Below, piece by piece: positions 27,139 to 35,253 of a DNA stretch of 35,797 bases. The translations under genes were made by a program, and so were the position numbers. The stretch comes from Chlorobiota bacterium (GTDB taxonomy: Bacteria > Bacteroidota > Ignavibacteria > Kapaibacteriales > NICIL-2): NCBI GenBank assembly GCA_026416585.1, contig JAOAEV010000095.1:1-35797 (forward strand), written 5' to 3'. Numbering within the stretch: the stretch's first letter is position 1; the number at the start of each line of letters is the position of its first letter. The notes under the pieces were generated by a model. It ran no database searches and was not told the origin of the DNA. It saw only the letters and a program-made list of their open reading frames with translations.

Positions 27139-27834
27139 TTACCACCGGAACATGATACCGGCGAAAATGCGAATGTCGTTCGAATTGAGTGTTCCGAGCC
27201 GCTTGCCAAACGCTTGCAGTGATGACATATCCGACAGCGGGAATGTGTAACGTGCATCAGCAACAAGACTGAGAATACCGAGCGGTATTTCCAGTCCTGC
27301 ACCGATATCTGCAGCAGCGATGGTTGTTCGAGCGTTTGGCTTGACGTCGAGTGGTATCGAACCACCGACGCCAGCTGTATCGGTCTTCAGCGATGTGGTT
27401 GCCGACAGTTGAATGCGCACGTTCGGTCCAGCGAAAAAGTATGCGCGAATGCCACTTGTGCCGGTGGCGACTTTGAGCAGTACGGGGATTTCGACGGAGG
27501 TAATTTGATGTTCGAACTCGAGCGTCTGCGGCATAGTGGGGGGCAACGAGTCAGGCGCATACTGTGCCAGTGTGCTGCGGGGAATGTCGGTTGTTGTTGT
27601 GCGAACGCTATACGTTGGCTCTACCTGGATTGAAAAAACACCGCCGAGGGGGAATTCTTGCACTGCCGCGATTGTGAAGTTTGCCAGGCTGCCAGCCTGC
27701 AGACTCGCCGAGGAATCTGCAGTGTACTTCCAATTGGGCAGCGTCGCGCCGATTTTGATACCTGATGATTGCCCAAAGAGAACAGAAGACACTGCCAGGA
27801 TAACTGCAAGGTGCAGTAAGAGTTTCGCGTTCAC
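27139..27834 (-). CDS. Outer-membrane beta-barrel protein, PorT-like
   Basis: The 231-residue product has a signal peptide (MNAKLLLHLAVILAV, cleavage near FGQ). Its alternating strands are typical of the small eight-stranded outer-membrane barrels of Bacteroidota: SGIKIGATLPNWKY, FSIQVEPTYSVR, SVEIPVLLKVATG, RAYFFAGPNVRIQLS, AAADIGAGLEIPLG, LVADARYTFPLSDM, and a final IRIFAGIMFRW ending in an aromatic residue. SVEIPVLLK followed by the FFAGP element is the usual pattern of the PorT/OMP_b-brl_2 family. Some members serve T9SS assembly, but most are of unknown role, so PorT function is not claimed. It is divergent from the SRPBCC gene across 185 bp, in which only a degenerate TATTTTGG box was seen. 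Confidence 0.8.
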   Translation of the reverse strand: MNAKLLLHLAVILAVSSVLFGQSSGIKIGATLPNWKYTADSSASLQAGSLANFTIAAVQEFPLGGVFSIQVEPTYSVRTTTTDIPRSTLAQYAPDSLPPTMPQTLEFEHQITSVEIPVLLKVATGTSGIRAYFFAGPNVRIQLSATTSLKTDTAGVGGSIPLDVKPNARTTIAAADIGAGLEIPLGILSLVADARYTFPLSDMSSLQAFGKRLGTLNSNDIRIFAGIMFRW

Positions 27835-28019
27835 GACACTTTAGTGAGCAGTGGTAAAACAATTTTTGCCAAAATACAACACGAAACTCAGCACATGTTC
27901 GTTATTAGAGCTGTCACTCTTTTGTGCTACCCTGCCCTGGAGTCCTGCTACGTTAGGTTACCTGCTCGTGTAGTTCATTTCTGCTGACGACTGTTTTGTC
28001 TTTCTCTGATAGAGGACCG

Positions 28020-28469
28020 ATGAGTCTTCAACCTTGTCGTTTGGAAGCCAGCGATGAATGTTTCATCGCAGCACCGCCACATCGTGTATGGCAATTGCTT
28101 CGCCGTATTGAACAGTGGCCACAATGGAATCGGCATGTCCGAGTGCTGAGCGTGCGGTCACGGATCAACCCGATGCACTTTTGCTGGAAAGTCAGCGGTA
28201 TTCGCTTGCACAGTGATATCACTGCGGACCGTCCCACCCGCACGTTACAGTGGAAATCGGTCGGGCGTGGCATTCTTGCACGTCGTTCATGGATGCTGAT
28301 ACCAGAAGCCGGCGGCACACGTGTTATCACACATGCCGAGTTGGAAGGTCTGGCGGTTTGCATCCGCCCGATTGCAACCCAGCGATTGCTCCGTCTGCGA
28401 ACGCATCAAGTGCTCGTAGAGCTCCGCAATGCGGCGGAATCAGCGCACTCGAGTGTCCGGATGAATTAA
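28020..28469 (+). CDS. SRPBCC/polyketide-cyclase-like ligand-binding protein
   Basis: The 149-residue product matches the START-like SRPBCC superfamily: an opening strand (DECFIAAPPHRVWQLLRRIEQWPQWNRHV), central strands (FCWKVSGIRLHSDIT, RTLQWKSVGRGI), then GGTRVITHAELEG and a long C-terminal helix. These single-domain proteins bind hydrophobic ligands or act as cyclases or membrane-associated helpers; no catalytic residue identifies a reaction. ATG 28020 was chosen because AGAGGA lies 3-8 nt upstream; an upstream in-frame TTG at 27996 has no such support. It converges on the EF-G-like gene 8 bp away. Confidence 0.78.
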   Translation: MSLQPCRLEASDECFIAAPPHRVWQLLRRIEQWPQWNRHVRVLSVRSRINPMHFCWKVSGIRLHSDITADRPTRTLQWKSVGRGILARRSWMLIPEAGGTRVITHAELEGLAVCIRPIATQRLLRLRTHQVLVELRNAAESAHSSVRMN

Positions 28470-28477
28470 ATCTGCCT

Positions 28478-30613
28478 TTACACCTCCTCACCGTGTAATT
28501 GAGCTTGATATTCCTGCACGAGCTTTTGTTGCACGTGTGGAGGTACGGGGTGATATTCAGCAAATTCAGCTGTGTAGATGGCGCGTCCTTGCGTCATCGA
28601 GCGCAGAGCCGTGGAATAGCGATCGAGTTCTGCCAGCGGCATTCGTGCATAGATTTTCTGGTAATGGCCGTCCGAATCCATACCTAAAATGACGGCGCGT
28701 CGTGCCGGCAAATCGCTTATGACATCACCCATGTACTCGTCGGGTACGATGATGGTTACCGAGTAGATCGGCTCGAGTAACTTCGGATCGGCTTGAAGAA
28801 AAGCTTCCTTGAACGCCATCATTCCGGCAGTTTTGAATGCTGCTTCGTTGGAGTCAACAGGATGCATTTTTCCGTCGTACACCGACACACGGATATCGCG
28901 CGCGGGGTTGCCGGTTAGCGGGGCAGCGCTCATTTTTTCCATGATACCCTTGACGATCGCCGGCATAAAGCGCGTATCAATGACGCCTCCGACAATGCAA
29001 TTCAAGAACACAAGCTTGCCTCCCCACGGTAAGTCGTATTCTTCAGTTGCCCGAACAGTGAGCCCACTGGGAAGTGGCATCCCCTCGGTCCACGGCTCGA
29101 CAAGCATGTGAACTTCGGCGAATTGACCAGCGCCACCAGTTTGTTTTTTGTGGCGATACTGCGCACGTGCAGCACGTTGAATAGTCTCGCGATACGGAAT
29201 GCGTGGCTCGACGAAGCGAACATCCACTTTGTAACGGTTTTGCAAGCGCCATTTTGCAACCGTTAGATGTAGCTCGCCCTGCGCGTAGAGAATTGTTTGC
29301 TTGAGTTCCTGTGAATGCTCGACGATGAGGGTCGGATCTTCTTCGTGTAACTGGTGCAGGGCACTGCCGACTTTTTCTTCGTCGCCTTTGTTGACCGGTT
29401 CGACAGCAACACGAATTTTCGGCTTGGGAAATTCGATGGGTGGGACTACAACATCGCTTCCTTTCTCGCGAAGCGTGTTGTTGACATGAGTGTTCTTGAG
29501 CTTGACGACCGCACCAAGATCGCCGGCGACAAGCTCGCTGACTTCGCTGCGCTTTTTGCCGTCAACGATGTACACGTGTCCGATTGTTTCCGCGGTGCCT
29601 GTCTGTGCATTGATCAGCGTCATACCTGGTCGGAGTGTTCCCGAATAGACTTTGAAAAATGACATATCGCCGACATTCGGTTCGCTGATTGCTTTGAACA
29701 CAAAAAGCACCGTCGGTCCTGTCGGATCGCCCGGGATTGGCTTGCCATTTGTATCGAGTACCGGCGTAGGCAATTCGTTGGCGCTCGGTGCGACATTGTC
29801 TATGAACCCAAGGATACGTCCACTGCCCATGTTGTTTTTAGCTGACACGCAGAAGACAGGAAACAACTGGCGACGGATCATTGCGGTTTTGAGTCCGGTG
29901 CGCATTTCGTCTTCGTCGAGCGAGCCTTTCTCGAAGTAGCGATCCATGAGGGTTTCGTCATTTTCGGCGATTGCTTCGATGAGCTCATTGTGGAGTCGGT
30001 TGGCACGCTCACGTTCACTCTCCGGAATCGGCAGTTTTTGCGGTTTACCACCGTGTGAGGGAAATTGGTAGAGCGTCATTTTCAGTACATCCACGATCAC
30101 ATCGAAGCCCGGTCCCTGCCGGATGGGATACTGTACAACCGTGACGGCACGACCAAAGCGGTCACGTGCTTGCTCAACAGTGCGCTCAAAATCAGCGTTT
30201 TCGTGGTCGAGCTTATTGATAGCGAAAATCATCGGCGTGGAAAATTGCTCGGTGTAGCGCCAGATTAGTTCGGTGCCAACTTCGACGCCACTGGCAGCAT
30301 TGAGCACGAGGACACCGGTATCAGCGACGCGGAGGGCAGTAATGATCTCCCCGCAAAAGTCGTCGTAGCCAGGTGTGTCGAGCAAATTGATTTTGTAGCC
30401 GCGCCAGTCGAGGTGCATCAGTGTTGTAAAAACAGAGCTGCCGCGCTCATGCTCGATGTCGGTGTAGTCGGACACCGTGTTACGATCTTCGACGCTACCA
30501 CGCCTGGTAATTGCGCCTGCTTCGAAGAGCATCGCTTCAGCCAATGTCGTCTTACCCGATCCGGTGTGACCGAGAAGAGCGACGTTTTTGATGTGCTGAA
30601 CATCGTACTGCAT
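28478..30613 (-). CDS. Elongation factor G-like GTPase (EF-G paralogue)
   Basis: The 711-residue product has the full EF-G domain order. The G domain shows G1 GHTGSGKTT (15-23), G3 DTPGYDDF, G4 NKLD and G5 SAK. The switch-I motif reads ERGSSVFT where canonical EF-G has ERGITI, which marks the EF-G-like (FusA2-type) branch rather than the housekeeping factor. Domains II-V follow, with QTGGAGQFAEV in domain IV and IYSVTIIVPDEYMGDVISDLPARRA in domain V. Members have been linked to translocation-like or ribosome-associated roles, but activity varies. ATG 30613 was chosen because GGGAG precedes it by 9 nt. It is downstream of nadB with a promoter box in the 82-100 bp gap. Confidence 0.92.
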   Translation of the reverse strand: MQYDVQHIKNVALLGHTGSGKTTLAEAMLFEAGAITRRGSVEDRNTVSDYTDIEHERGSSVFTTLMHLDWRGYKINLLDTPGYDDFCGEIITALRVADTGVLVLNAASGVEVGTELIWRYTEQFSTPMIFAINKLDHENADFERTVEQARDRFGRAVTVVQYPIRQGPGFDVIVDVLKMTLYQFPSHGGKPQKLPIPESERERANRLHNELIEAIAENDETLMDRYFEKGSLDEDEMRTGLKTAMIRRQLFPVFCVSAKNNMGSGRILGFIDNVAPSANELPTPVLDTNGKPIPGDPTGPTVLFVFKAISEPNVGDMSFFKVYSGTLRPGMTLINAQTGTAETIGHVYIVDGKKRSEVSELVAGDLGAVVKLKNTHVNNTLREKGSDVVVPPIEFPKPKIRVAVEPVNKGDEEKVGSALHQLHEEDPTLIVEHSQELKQTILYAQGELHLTVAKWRLQNRYKVDVRFVEPRIPYRETIQRAARAQYRHKKQTGGAGQFAEVHMLVEPWTEGMPLPSGLTVRATEEYDLPWGGKLVFLNCIVGGVIDTRFMPAIVKGIMEKMSAAPLTGNPARDIRVSVYDGKMHPVDSNEAAFKTAGMMAFKEAFLQADPKLLEPIYSVTIIVPDEYMGDVISDLPARRAVILGMDSDGHYQKIYARMPLAELDRYSTALRSMTQGRAIYTAEFAEYHPVPPHVQQKLVQEYQAQLHGEEV

Positions 30614-30684
30614 AGGCAAATTCTCCCGCAAGTGGTGAAAAAAACAGCGCCTTGGGTCGCAGGAGGGCGACAGAAGGCTGCGTG

Positions 30685-30692
30685 CAAACTTA
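30685..30692 (-). promoter_or_regulatory. Promoter -7 box (TAAGTTTG) for the EF-G-like gene
   Basis: A perfect TAnnTTTG on the minus strand, 71 bp before the EF-G-like ATG, in the gap after nadB. A run of seven A on the plus strand (30638-30644, T7 on the minus strand) lies downstream with only a weak GC stem before it, so a nadB terminator is possible but not clear. Confidence 0.4.
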
Positions 30693-30713
30693 GAAAAACA
30701 CTGCCGGTATCTG

Positions 30714-32342
30714 TTACGGTAGTGAATGGCACTCGATGCGATCGCTCATAATAACGGTGTCACAGCGCCAGCGATCGTCATCGGTGTAGGGATAATCGCT
30801 CATCGTGTGAAGACCACGGCTTTCTTTGCGATGCATAGCGCTCCGTACAATCAGCCAAGCGACTGTTACCAAATTGCGCAATTCGATGAGATCAGCGGTG
30901 AGTCTTGTGCGCCGATAGAAATCCTCGATTTCCTCACGGAGAAGCTCGATCCGGCGCAATGCTCGCTGCAGTCGCAGTTCTGATCGGACAATACCGACGT
31001 AGTCCCACATAATGGTTTGCAGCTCTTGGCGGTCATGGGAAAGCAGTATCCACTCCTCGGCATTCTGCGTGCTGCTATCATCCCATGGTGGGATATTGTC
31101 GAATTCTGCGCCAATGTGCGGTGGAGGGTCAGAAGAAATGGATGCAAAAGCACGCTCGGCAAAGACGACGCCTTCGAGCAGCGAGTTGCTTGCCAGACGA
31201 TTCGCACCATGAACTCCGGTGCAGGCAACTTCGCCACAGGCATAGAGGCGTCGTATCGTTGTTCGCGCATCAAGATCGGTCTGCACTCCACCGCAGCAGT
31301 AGTGCGCTGCTGGCACGACAGGGATCATGTCGTGCGGAAGATGAATGCCCCGCTCTGCACACACAGCAACGATGGTTGGAAAACGCTCGCGGAAGCTTGC
31401 TTTGTCCAGATGACGCACATCGAGCCAGACAAAGCGGTCGCCACGTGTCTTGAGTTCGTTGTCTATGGCGCGGGCAACAATATCGCGCGGTGCTAATTCA
31501 GCACGTTCGTCGTAGCGAGGCATGAATCGCTCACCTGCACTGTTTCGCAAGATTGCACCGACACCGCGCACCGCTTCACTGATGAGAAACGCTGGTCCAG
31601 TTCGGTCGGATTCATAGAGCGCGGTGGGGTGAAACTGAATGAACTCCATGTTTGCGATTGCTGCTCCAGCACGATATGCCATTGCGATGCCGTCGCCAGT
31701 GGCTATTGTTGGGTTGGTTGTGTGTGCATATACTTGGCCACACCCACCAGTTGCCAATACTGTGGCACGGGCAAAAAATTGCTCAACAATGCCGCTTGCC
31801 GTCAAGGCATAGACGCCAAAACATGTCGGGACATTTGTTGGTTGATAGCACAGATGGTGTTCCGTCATCAATTCGACGGCAATGGCATGCTCAACGATAC
31901 GCACTGATGGTCGCTGGCTCAGCGCATCGAGAAGTGCACGTTCGATGGCAGCGCCAGTTGTATCTCGCGCATGAACGATGCGATGATGACTATGCCCACC
32001 TTCGCGACCAAGATCGAGGACCGTGCCCCGTCGGGTGAACTCAACACCGATGTTCAGTAGGGTTTTGATTACATGTGGGGCACGATGCACGATAAGTTCC
32101 ACTGCATCGCGATGGCACAGACCAGCGCCTGCCTGAATCGTGTCTTCACGATGGGATTCGGGCGAGTCATCCGGTCCGATGGCAGCGCTAATCCCGCCCT
32201 GAGCATAATTAGTGTTCGATTCGGCTCGCTGTTTCTTGGTCAGGACCGTTACACTACCCAGCTCAGAAGCGAGTAAGGCAAAGTACAAGCCTGCGATGCC
32301 ACTGCCAAGCACAAGAAAATCGGTCGAGTGCTTGGCGAACAT
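30714..32342 (-). CDS. nadB: L-aspartate oxidase
   Basis: A 542-residue FAD enzyme. The dinucleotide-binding motif is GSGIAGLYFALLA (13-25). NTNYAQGGISAAI follows, then GHSHHRIVHARDTTGAAIERAL with active-site histidine and arginine residues shared with succinate dehydrogenase/fumarate reductase flavoproteins. FIQFHPTALY and the GEVACTGVHGANRLASNSLLEG segment confirm NadB. Reaction: L-aspartate to iminoaspartate, the first step of de novo NAD synthesis; NadA and NadC are not adjacent. Its start overlaps the stop of the upstream coiled-coil gene as TGATG, a coupling arrangement. The C-terminal ~30 residues are variable. Confidence 0.95.
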   Translation of the reverse strand: MFAKHSTDFLVLGSGIAGLYFALLASELGSVTVLTKKQRAESNTNYAQGGISAAIGPDDSPESHREDTIQAGAGLCHRDAVELIVHRAPHVIKTLLNIGVEFTRRGTVLDLGREGGHSHHRIVHARDTTGAAIERALLDALSQRPSVRIVEHAIAVELMTEHHLCYQPTNVPTCFGVYALTASGIVEQFFARATVLATGGCGQVYAHTTNPTIATGDGIAMAYRAGAAIANMEFIQFHPTALYESDRTGPAFLISEAVRGVGAILRNSAGERFMPRYDERAELAPRDIVARAIDNELKTRGDRFVWLDVRHLDKASFRERFPTIVAVCAERGIHLPHDMIPVVPAAHYCCGGVQTDLDARTTIRRLYACGEVACTGVHGANRLASNSLLEGVVFAERAFASISSDPPPHIGAEFDNIPPWDDSSTQNAEEWILLSHDRQELQTIMWDYVGIVRSELRLQRALRRIELLREEIEDFYRRTRLTADLIELRNLVTVAWLIVRSAMHRKESRGLHTMSDYPYTDDDRWRCDTVIMSDRIECHSLP

Positions 32343-33079
32343 CAGCGATCCTGCTGCCAGCGTTCCATTCTACGCTGATACTGCTCAAGTTGCTGCTCCA
32401 ACACATCCAAGGCACGATAGAGTGTATCGGAGTAGCGCATAAGCTGATCGGCTGTCCGCTCGATGGCATTGAGTGTTGGTTCCATGCTTTTTAGCAATTG
32501 CTCAACCTGCTGGAGATCGAAGAGCAGGCGTGTACTGTCATTGACTCGGCTGGTTAGGTCTTCGAGCTGCGTCAATGCACGATTGAGTTGCTCAACGAAG
32601 GGATGGTTTTTTCCCTCAATGGACAGTGAGTCAACATCCGGCGTTGAAAACGTAGTGATATCGGGGGGCGAGGGCGGGAGCAATGGTTCAGTCGAACTCA
32701 ATGCATCGCTTTTTCTTTTGAGCAATTGTGCGTACTCGGTTGCCTTACGAGCGTAATGTTCTGCTTGCTTGGCGTAGCGTTCAGCAATACGTCTGTACTG
32801 CTCTGAATACTTGCGATGGCGTTCGGCAATGCGCTTCAGGTCACTATTGAGTTGGAACCACGTGCTATCACGTTTTGACAGACGGCGATTGGTAATGCTT
32901 TTATTGGTTGATTTCGGCACAATGATGATAGTGTCAAGTTTCCCGTTTGAGTAAAGCTCTATAATTGTTTTGTCGCGTTCTTCGTGTAAGCGTGCTTCGT
33001 TCGGTTTACCCTTATCAGCGGCTATTGACAAAGCCAATGCAGCAATCAAGGTAAGACCCATGCGCGCTACAGCGAACAT
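32342..33079 (-). CDS. Secreted coiled-coil protein, unknown function
   Basis: Not recognised. The 245-residue product was started at the ATG opening a signal-like segment (MFAVARMGLTLIAALALSIA). The remainder is charged and helical. Residues ~80-125 carry near-heptad repeats rich in R, Y, A and K (HRKYSEQYRRIAERYAKQ, then AEHYARKATEYAQLLKRK). A proline-rich spacer (LLPPSPPDI) follows, then a second coiled coil of ~100 residues ending QLEQYQRRMERWQQDR. A periplasmic structural or scaffold role is possible. It is translationally coupled to nadB (TGATG), although no functional tie is obvious. A 10-bp hairpin separates it from the upstream Gfo/Idh-fold gene. Confidence 0.72.
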   Translation of the reverse strand: MFAVARMGLTLIAALALSIAADKGKPNEARLHEERDKTIIELYSNGKLDTIIIVPKSTNKSITNRRLSKRDSTWFQLNSDLKRIAERHRKYSEQYRRIAERYAKQAEHYARKATEYAQLLKRKSDALSSTEPLLPPSPPDITTFSTPDVDSLSIEGKNHPFVEQLNRALTQLEDLTSRVNDSTRLLFDLQQVEQLLKSMEPTLNAIERTADQLMRYSDTLYRALDVLEQQLEQYQRRMERWQQDR

Positions 33080-33139
33080 AGCACAACCCTGAAGGATGGT
33101 GAAACACACTCAAAATTAGCATCGAGAGCCTTGAAAGCG

Positions 33140-33172
33140 TGCAGCCGCTATCCAACACGGACAGCGGCTGCA
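33140..33172 (-). terminator. Possible terminator after the Gfo/Idh-fold gene
   Basis: A perfect 10-bp stem (33140-33149 with 33163-33172) and a 13-nt loop, located between the Gfo/Idh-fold stop and the coiled-coil start. On the minus strand only CGCTTTC follows, so the T run is weak and rho-independent ending is uncertain. Confidence 0.45.
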
Positions 33173-33200
33173 TCGGAAGAGGGTTCTCCGGGAATTGACT

Positions 33201-34223
33201 CTATGCAGTGACGCAATCGCTGGACGTAAGATGTACCTCCGATTGTTGCAGCGCCGATTGATAGAGTGCTTCGAGCACAAGCATACGCTCGACGGCTTCC
33301 TCGGCGGTCGAGACAATAGGGACAAGTCCTTGGACACCCGCGACGAAATGCTTCAGCTCGGCTTCGTATGAGCGGGCATATGCCTCTACCTTTGATGCAT
33401 GCTGTACTGGCGAGTGAACCGACATGCTGCCATCAAGCTGCCGAACGACTTTGAATGGGTTGATGAACGCGCTGCCATGTTTGCCGTACACGTTACAGTA
33501 GAACAGGTCGTCGGGTCGAACCAACGACCAACTTGTTTCGATGGACGCAACGCTGCCATCAGCGAAATTGATGCTTGCGATCGCAACGTCTTCGATCGTT
33601 GGGTGGGTGTTGTAAAACAGTGATGCAGACACCGAACGGACTGGGGTGGCACGGAACAAGTAGAGAACTAGATCAAGCATCACCAACCCCAGCTCGAAGA
33701 GGACACCACGGCCGTGTTGTTCAGCCAGCAGCCGTAGACGGGCATCGCCGCTGTGGGGCTTGAGCCAGCCAGCTTTCGCGTAGTAAACACGTCCGAGCTG
33801 TTCTTGCTCGATGTAGTTTTTCATCAGCACAACGTCACTGCGAAAGCGGTGATTCATACCGACCATCAATTTGACTCCACGCGCGCGCGCTTTCTCTGCC
33901 AATAGTGCTGCTTCGTCGCTCGTGCGAGCCAGGGGGCGCTCGACCAGTACATTCATTCCCGCTTCGATACAGGCGCCGGCGATATCGGCGTGTGTATCGG
34001 TGCTGGTGCAGATATCCACTGCATCGAGTGGCAGGCTAAGTAATTCCTCGGTTGAGCGCACAGCGTGGGGGATTCCGAATCGCTCTGCGACTGCGCGTGC
34101 TTTCGAATAGTTGCGGTCGCATACAGCGATAAGTTCAACGTTCGGCAATCGCCGAAGAATCGGCAAATGCACGCTTTGCGCGATGTTCCCAGCGCCGACG
34201 ACGGCGAGGACTATTTTTTTCAT
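33201..34223 (-). CDS. Gfo/Idh/MocA-fold protein lacking the usual catalytic residues
   Basis: The 340-residue product has the N-terminal Rossmann fold of the family (VVGAGNIAQSVHLPILRRLP, then LIAVCDRN) and the C-terminal alpha/beta dehydratase-like domain. The family motif that supplies the catalytic lysine (EKP) reads VERP, with R96 instead of lysine. The DxGxH motif, which supplies the histidine, reads ELGLV (177-181), with glutamate for aspartate and valine for histidine. NAD(P) binding seems preserved, but normal sugar oxidoreduction looks unlikely, so a redox-dead or repurposed activity is inferred. GGAGG lies 7 nt before the ATG, a strong start. Neighbours (PNP upstream, coiled-coil protein downstream) give no pathway. 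Confidence 0.85.
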   Translation of the reverse strand: MKKIVLAVVGAGNIAQSVHLPILRRLPNVELIAVCDRNYSKARAVAERFGIPHAVRSTEELLSLPLDAVDICTSTDTHADIAGACIEAGMNVLVERPLARTSDEAALLAEKARARGVKLMVGMNHRFRSDVVLMKNYIEQEQLGRVYYAKAGWLKPHSGDARLRLLAEQHGRGVLFELGLVMLDLVLYLFRATPVRSVSASLFYNTHPTIEDVAIASINFADGSVASIETSWSLVRPDDLFYCNVYGKHGSAFINPFKVVRQLDGSMSVHSPVQHASKVEAYARSYEAELKHFVAGVQGLVPIVSTAEEAVERMLVLEALYQSALQQSEVHLTSSDCVTA

Positions 34224-34422
34224 GATTTGCCTCCGTTCGTTGTGATGGTGCGGCTCTAATGGTGCGGTGGCGAATACCGTGCCAGTTTATCAAAAGTTCC
34301 AGCGTTCATCGCACAATCGCTTCCGCACGCAGCAGTGATGTGCCACAGAAACGCTATCGGTTGAGATTTTGTTTCAGCCACCCCTTGCGCCTACTGTCAA
34401 CTGTTTGGTACACTGTTGGACT

Positions 34423-35253
34423 TCATTGACGATCAAGATGGGGGATCAGCGCTGAGATCAACTGTTCCAGTTTCGGTGCTGCCTCTTCGGCAGTAGCGAT
34501 AATCTCTTCAGCCGTGACAGGGCGAAGTGCATCAGGAAAGCATTCGTCGGTTAACATCGAGAATGCCACCACGTGCAGCCTGCTGTGTACAGCAGCGATA
34601 ACTTCCGGAACAGTGCTCATACCAACGGCATCAGCGCCGATGAGGCGAAGGAAACGGTACTCCGCACGCGTTTCGAGATTGGGTCCGTGCACTGCAACCA
34701 GTACACCTTCCCGCAAGGGAATGTGTTCGGTAAGTGCTGCTTGGCGTGCGAGGTCGCGCAGTGTGGCTGAGTATGCGTCACTCATGTCAGGAAAACGGTT
34801 GCCGAGTACATCGTCGTTCGGACCGATGAGTGGGCTGTCGCCCATCAGATTGATGTGATCAGCGATGAGCATCAGATCGCCACGGCGGAAGAGTGGGTTG
34901 AGCGCGCCAGCGGCATTGGTCAGCACAAGCGTGTGAACGCCCAGCGCTGCTAACAGTCGCACCCCGTAGGTCACCTGCTGCATTGTGTAGCCTTCGTAAT
35001 AGTGCACTCTGCCTTGCATGATCGCGACAGGTATACCCGACCACGTGCCCAGAAGTAATTGTCCTCGGTGACTCGGTGCTGTGGAACGCGGCATGTGGGG
35101 AATCTCGGTATAAGCAATTGCTTGCTCGACAGCGCAGCGCTCCGCAAGGTGCTGCAAACCAGTACCGAGCACAATCCCAACGCGTGGCTCCACGTCTGTC
35201 CGAGTGGTGACCGCTGCTCGGCTTTCTGCGAGCATTTCACGAAGGTGGTGCAT
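34423..35253 (-). CDS. Purine nucleoside phosphorylase, trimeric type
   Basis: The 276-residue product matches the trimeric (class II) purine nucleoside phosphorylases: GIVLGTGLQ near the N-terminus, PSHRGQLLLG, GRVHYYEGYT, LTNAAGALN, GDLMLIADHINLMGDSPL, and GPNLETRAEYRFLRLIGADAVGMSTVPEVI. Reaction: phosphorolysis of purine nucleosides to free base and ribose-1-phosphate, in cytoplasmic salvage. ATG 35253 was chosen; ATG 35235 is also possible and would begin just after the histidine-kinase stop. With the chosen start it overlaps that gene by 17 bp. Between this gene and the Gfo/Idh-fold gene, 34224-34422 holds no gene or clear signal beyond that gene's ribosome-binding site. Confidence 0.92.
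   Translation of the reverse strand: MHHLREMLAESRAAVTTRTDVEPRVGIVLGTGLQHLAERCAVEQAIAYTEIPHMPRSTAPSHRGQLLLGTWSGIPVAIMQGRVHYYEGYTMQQVTYGVRLLAALGVHTLVLTNAAGALNPLFRRGDLMLIADHINLMGDSPLIGPNDDVLGNRFPDMSDAYSATLRDLARQAALTEHIPLREGVLVAVHGPNLETRAEYRFLRLIGADAVGMSTVPEVIAAVHSRLHVVAFSMLTDECFPDALRPVTAEEIIATAEEAAPKLEQLISALIPHLDRQ

Noticed and set aside
34224-34422. Possible RNA gene or riboswitch upstream of the Gfo/Idh-fold gene
   Set aside because: Only short imperfect repeats and the ribosome-binding site were seen; no cloverleaf or stable stem series.
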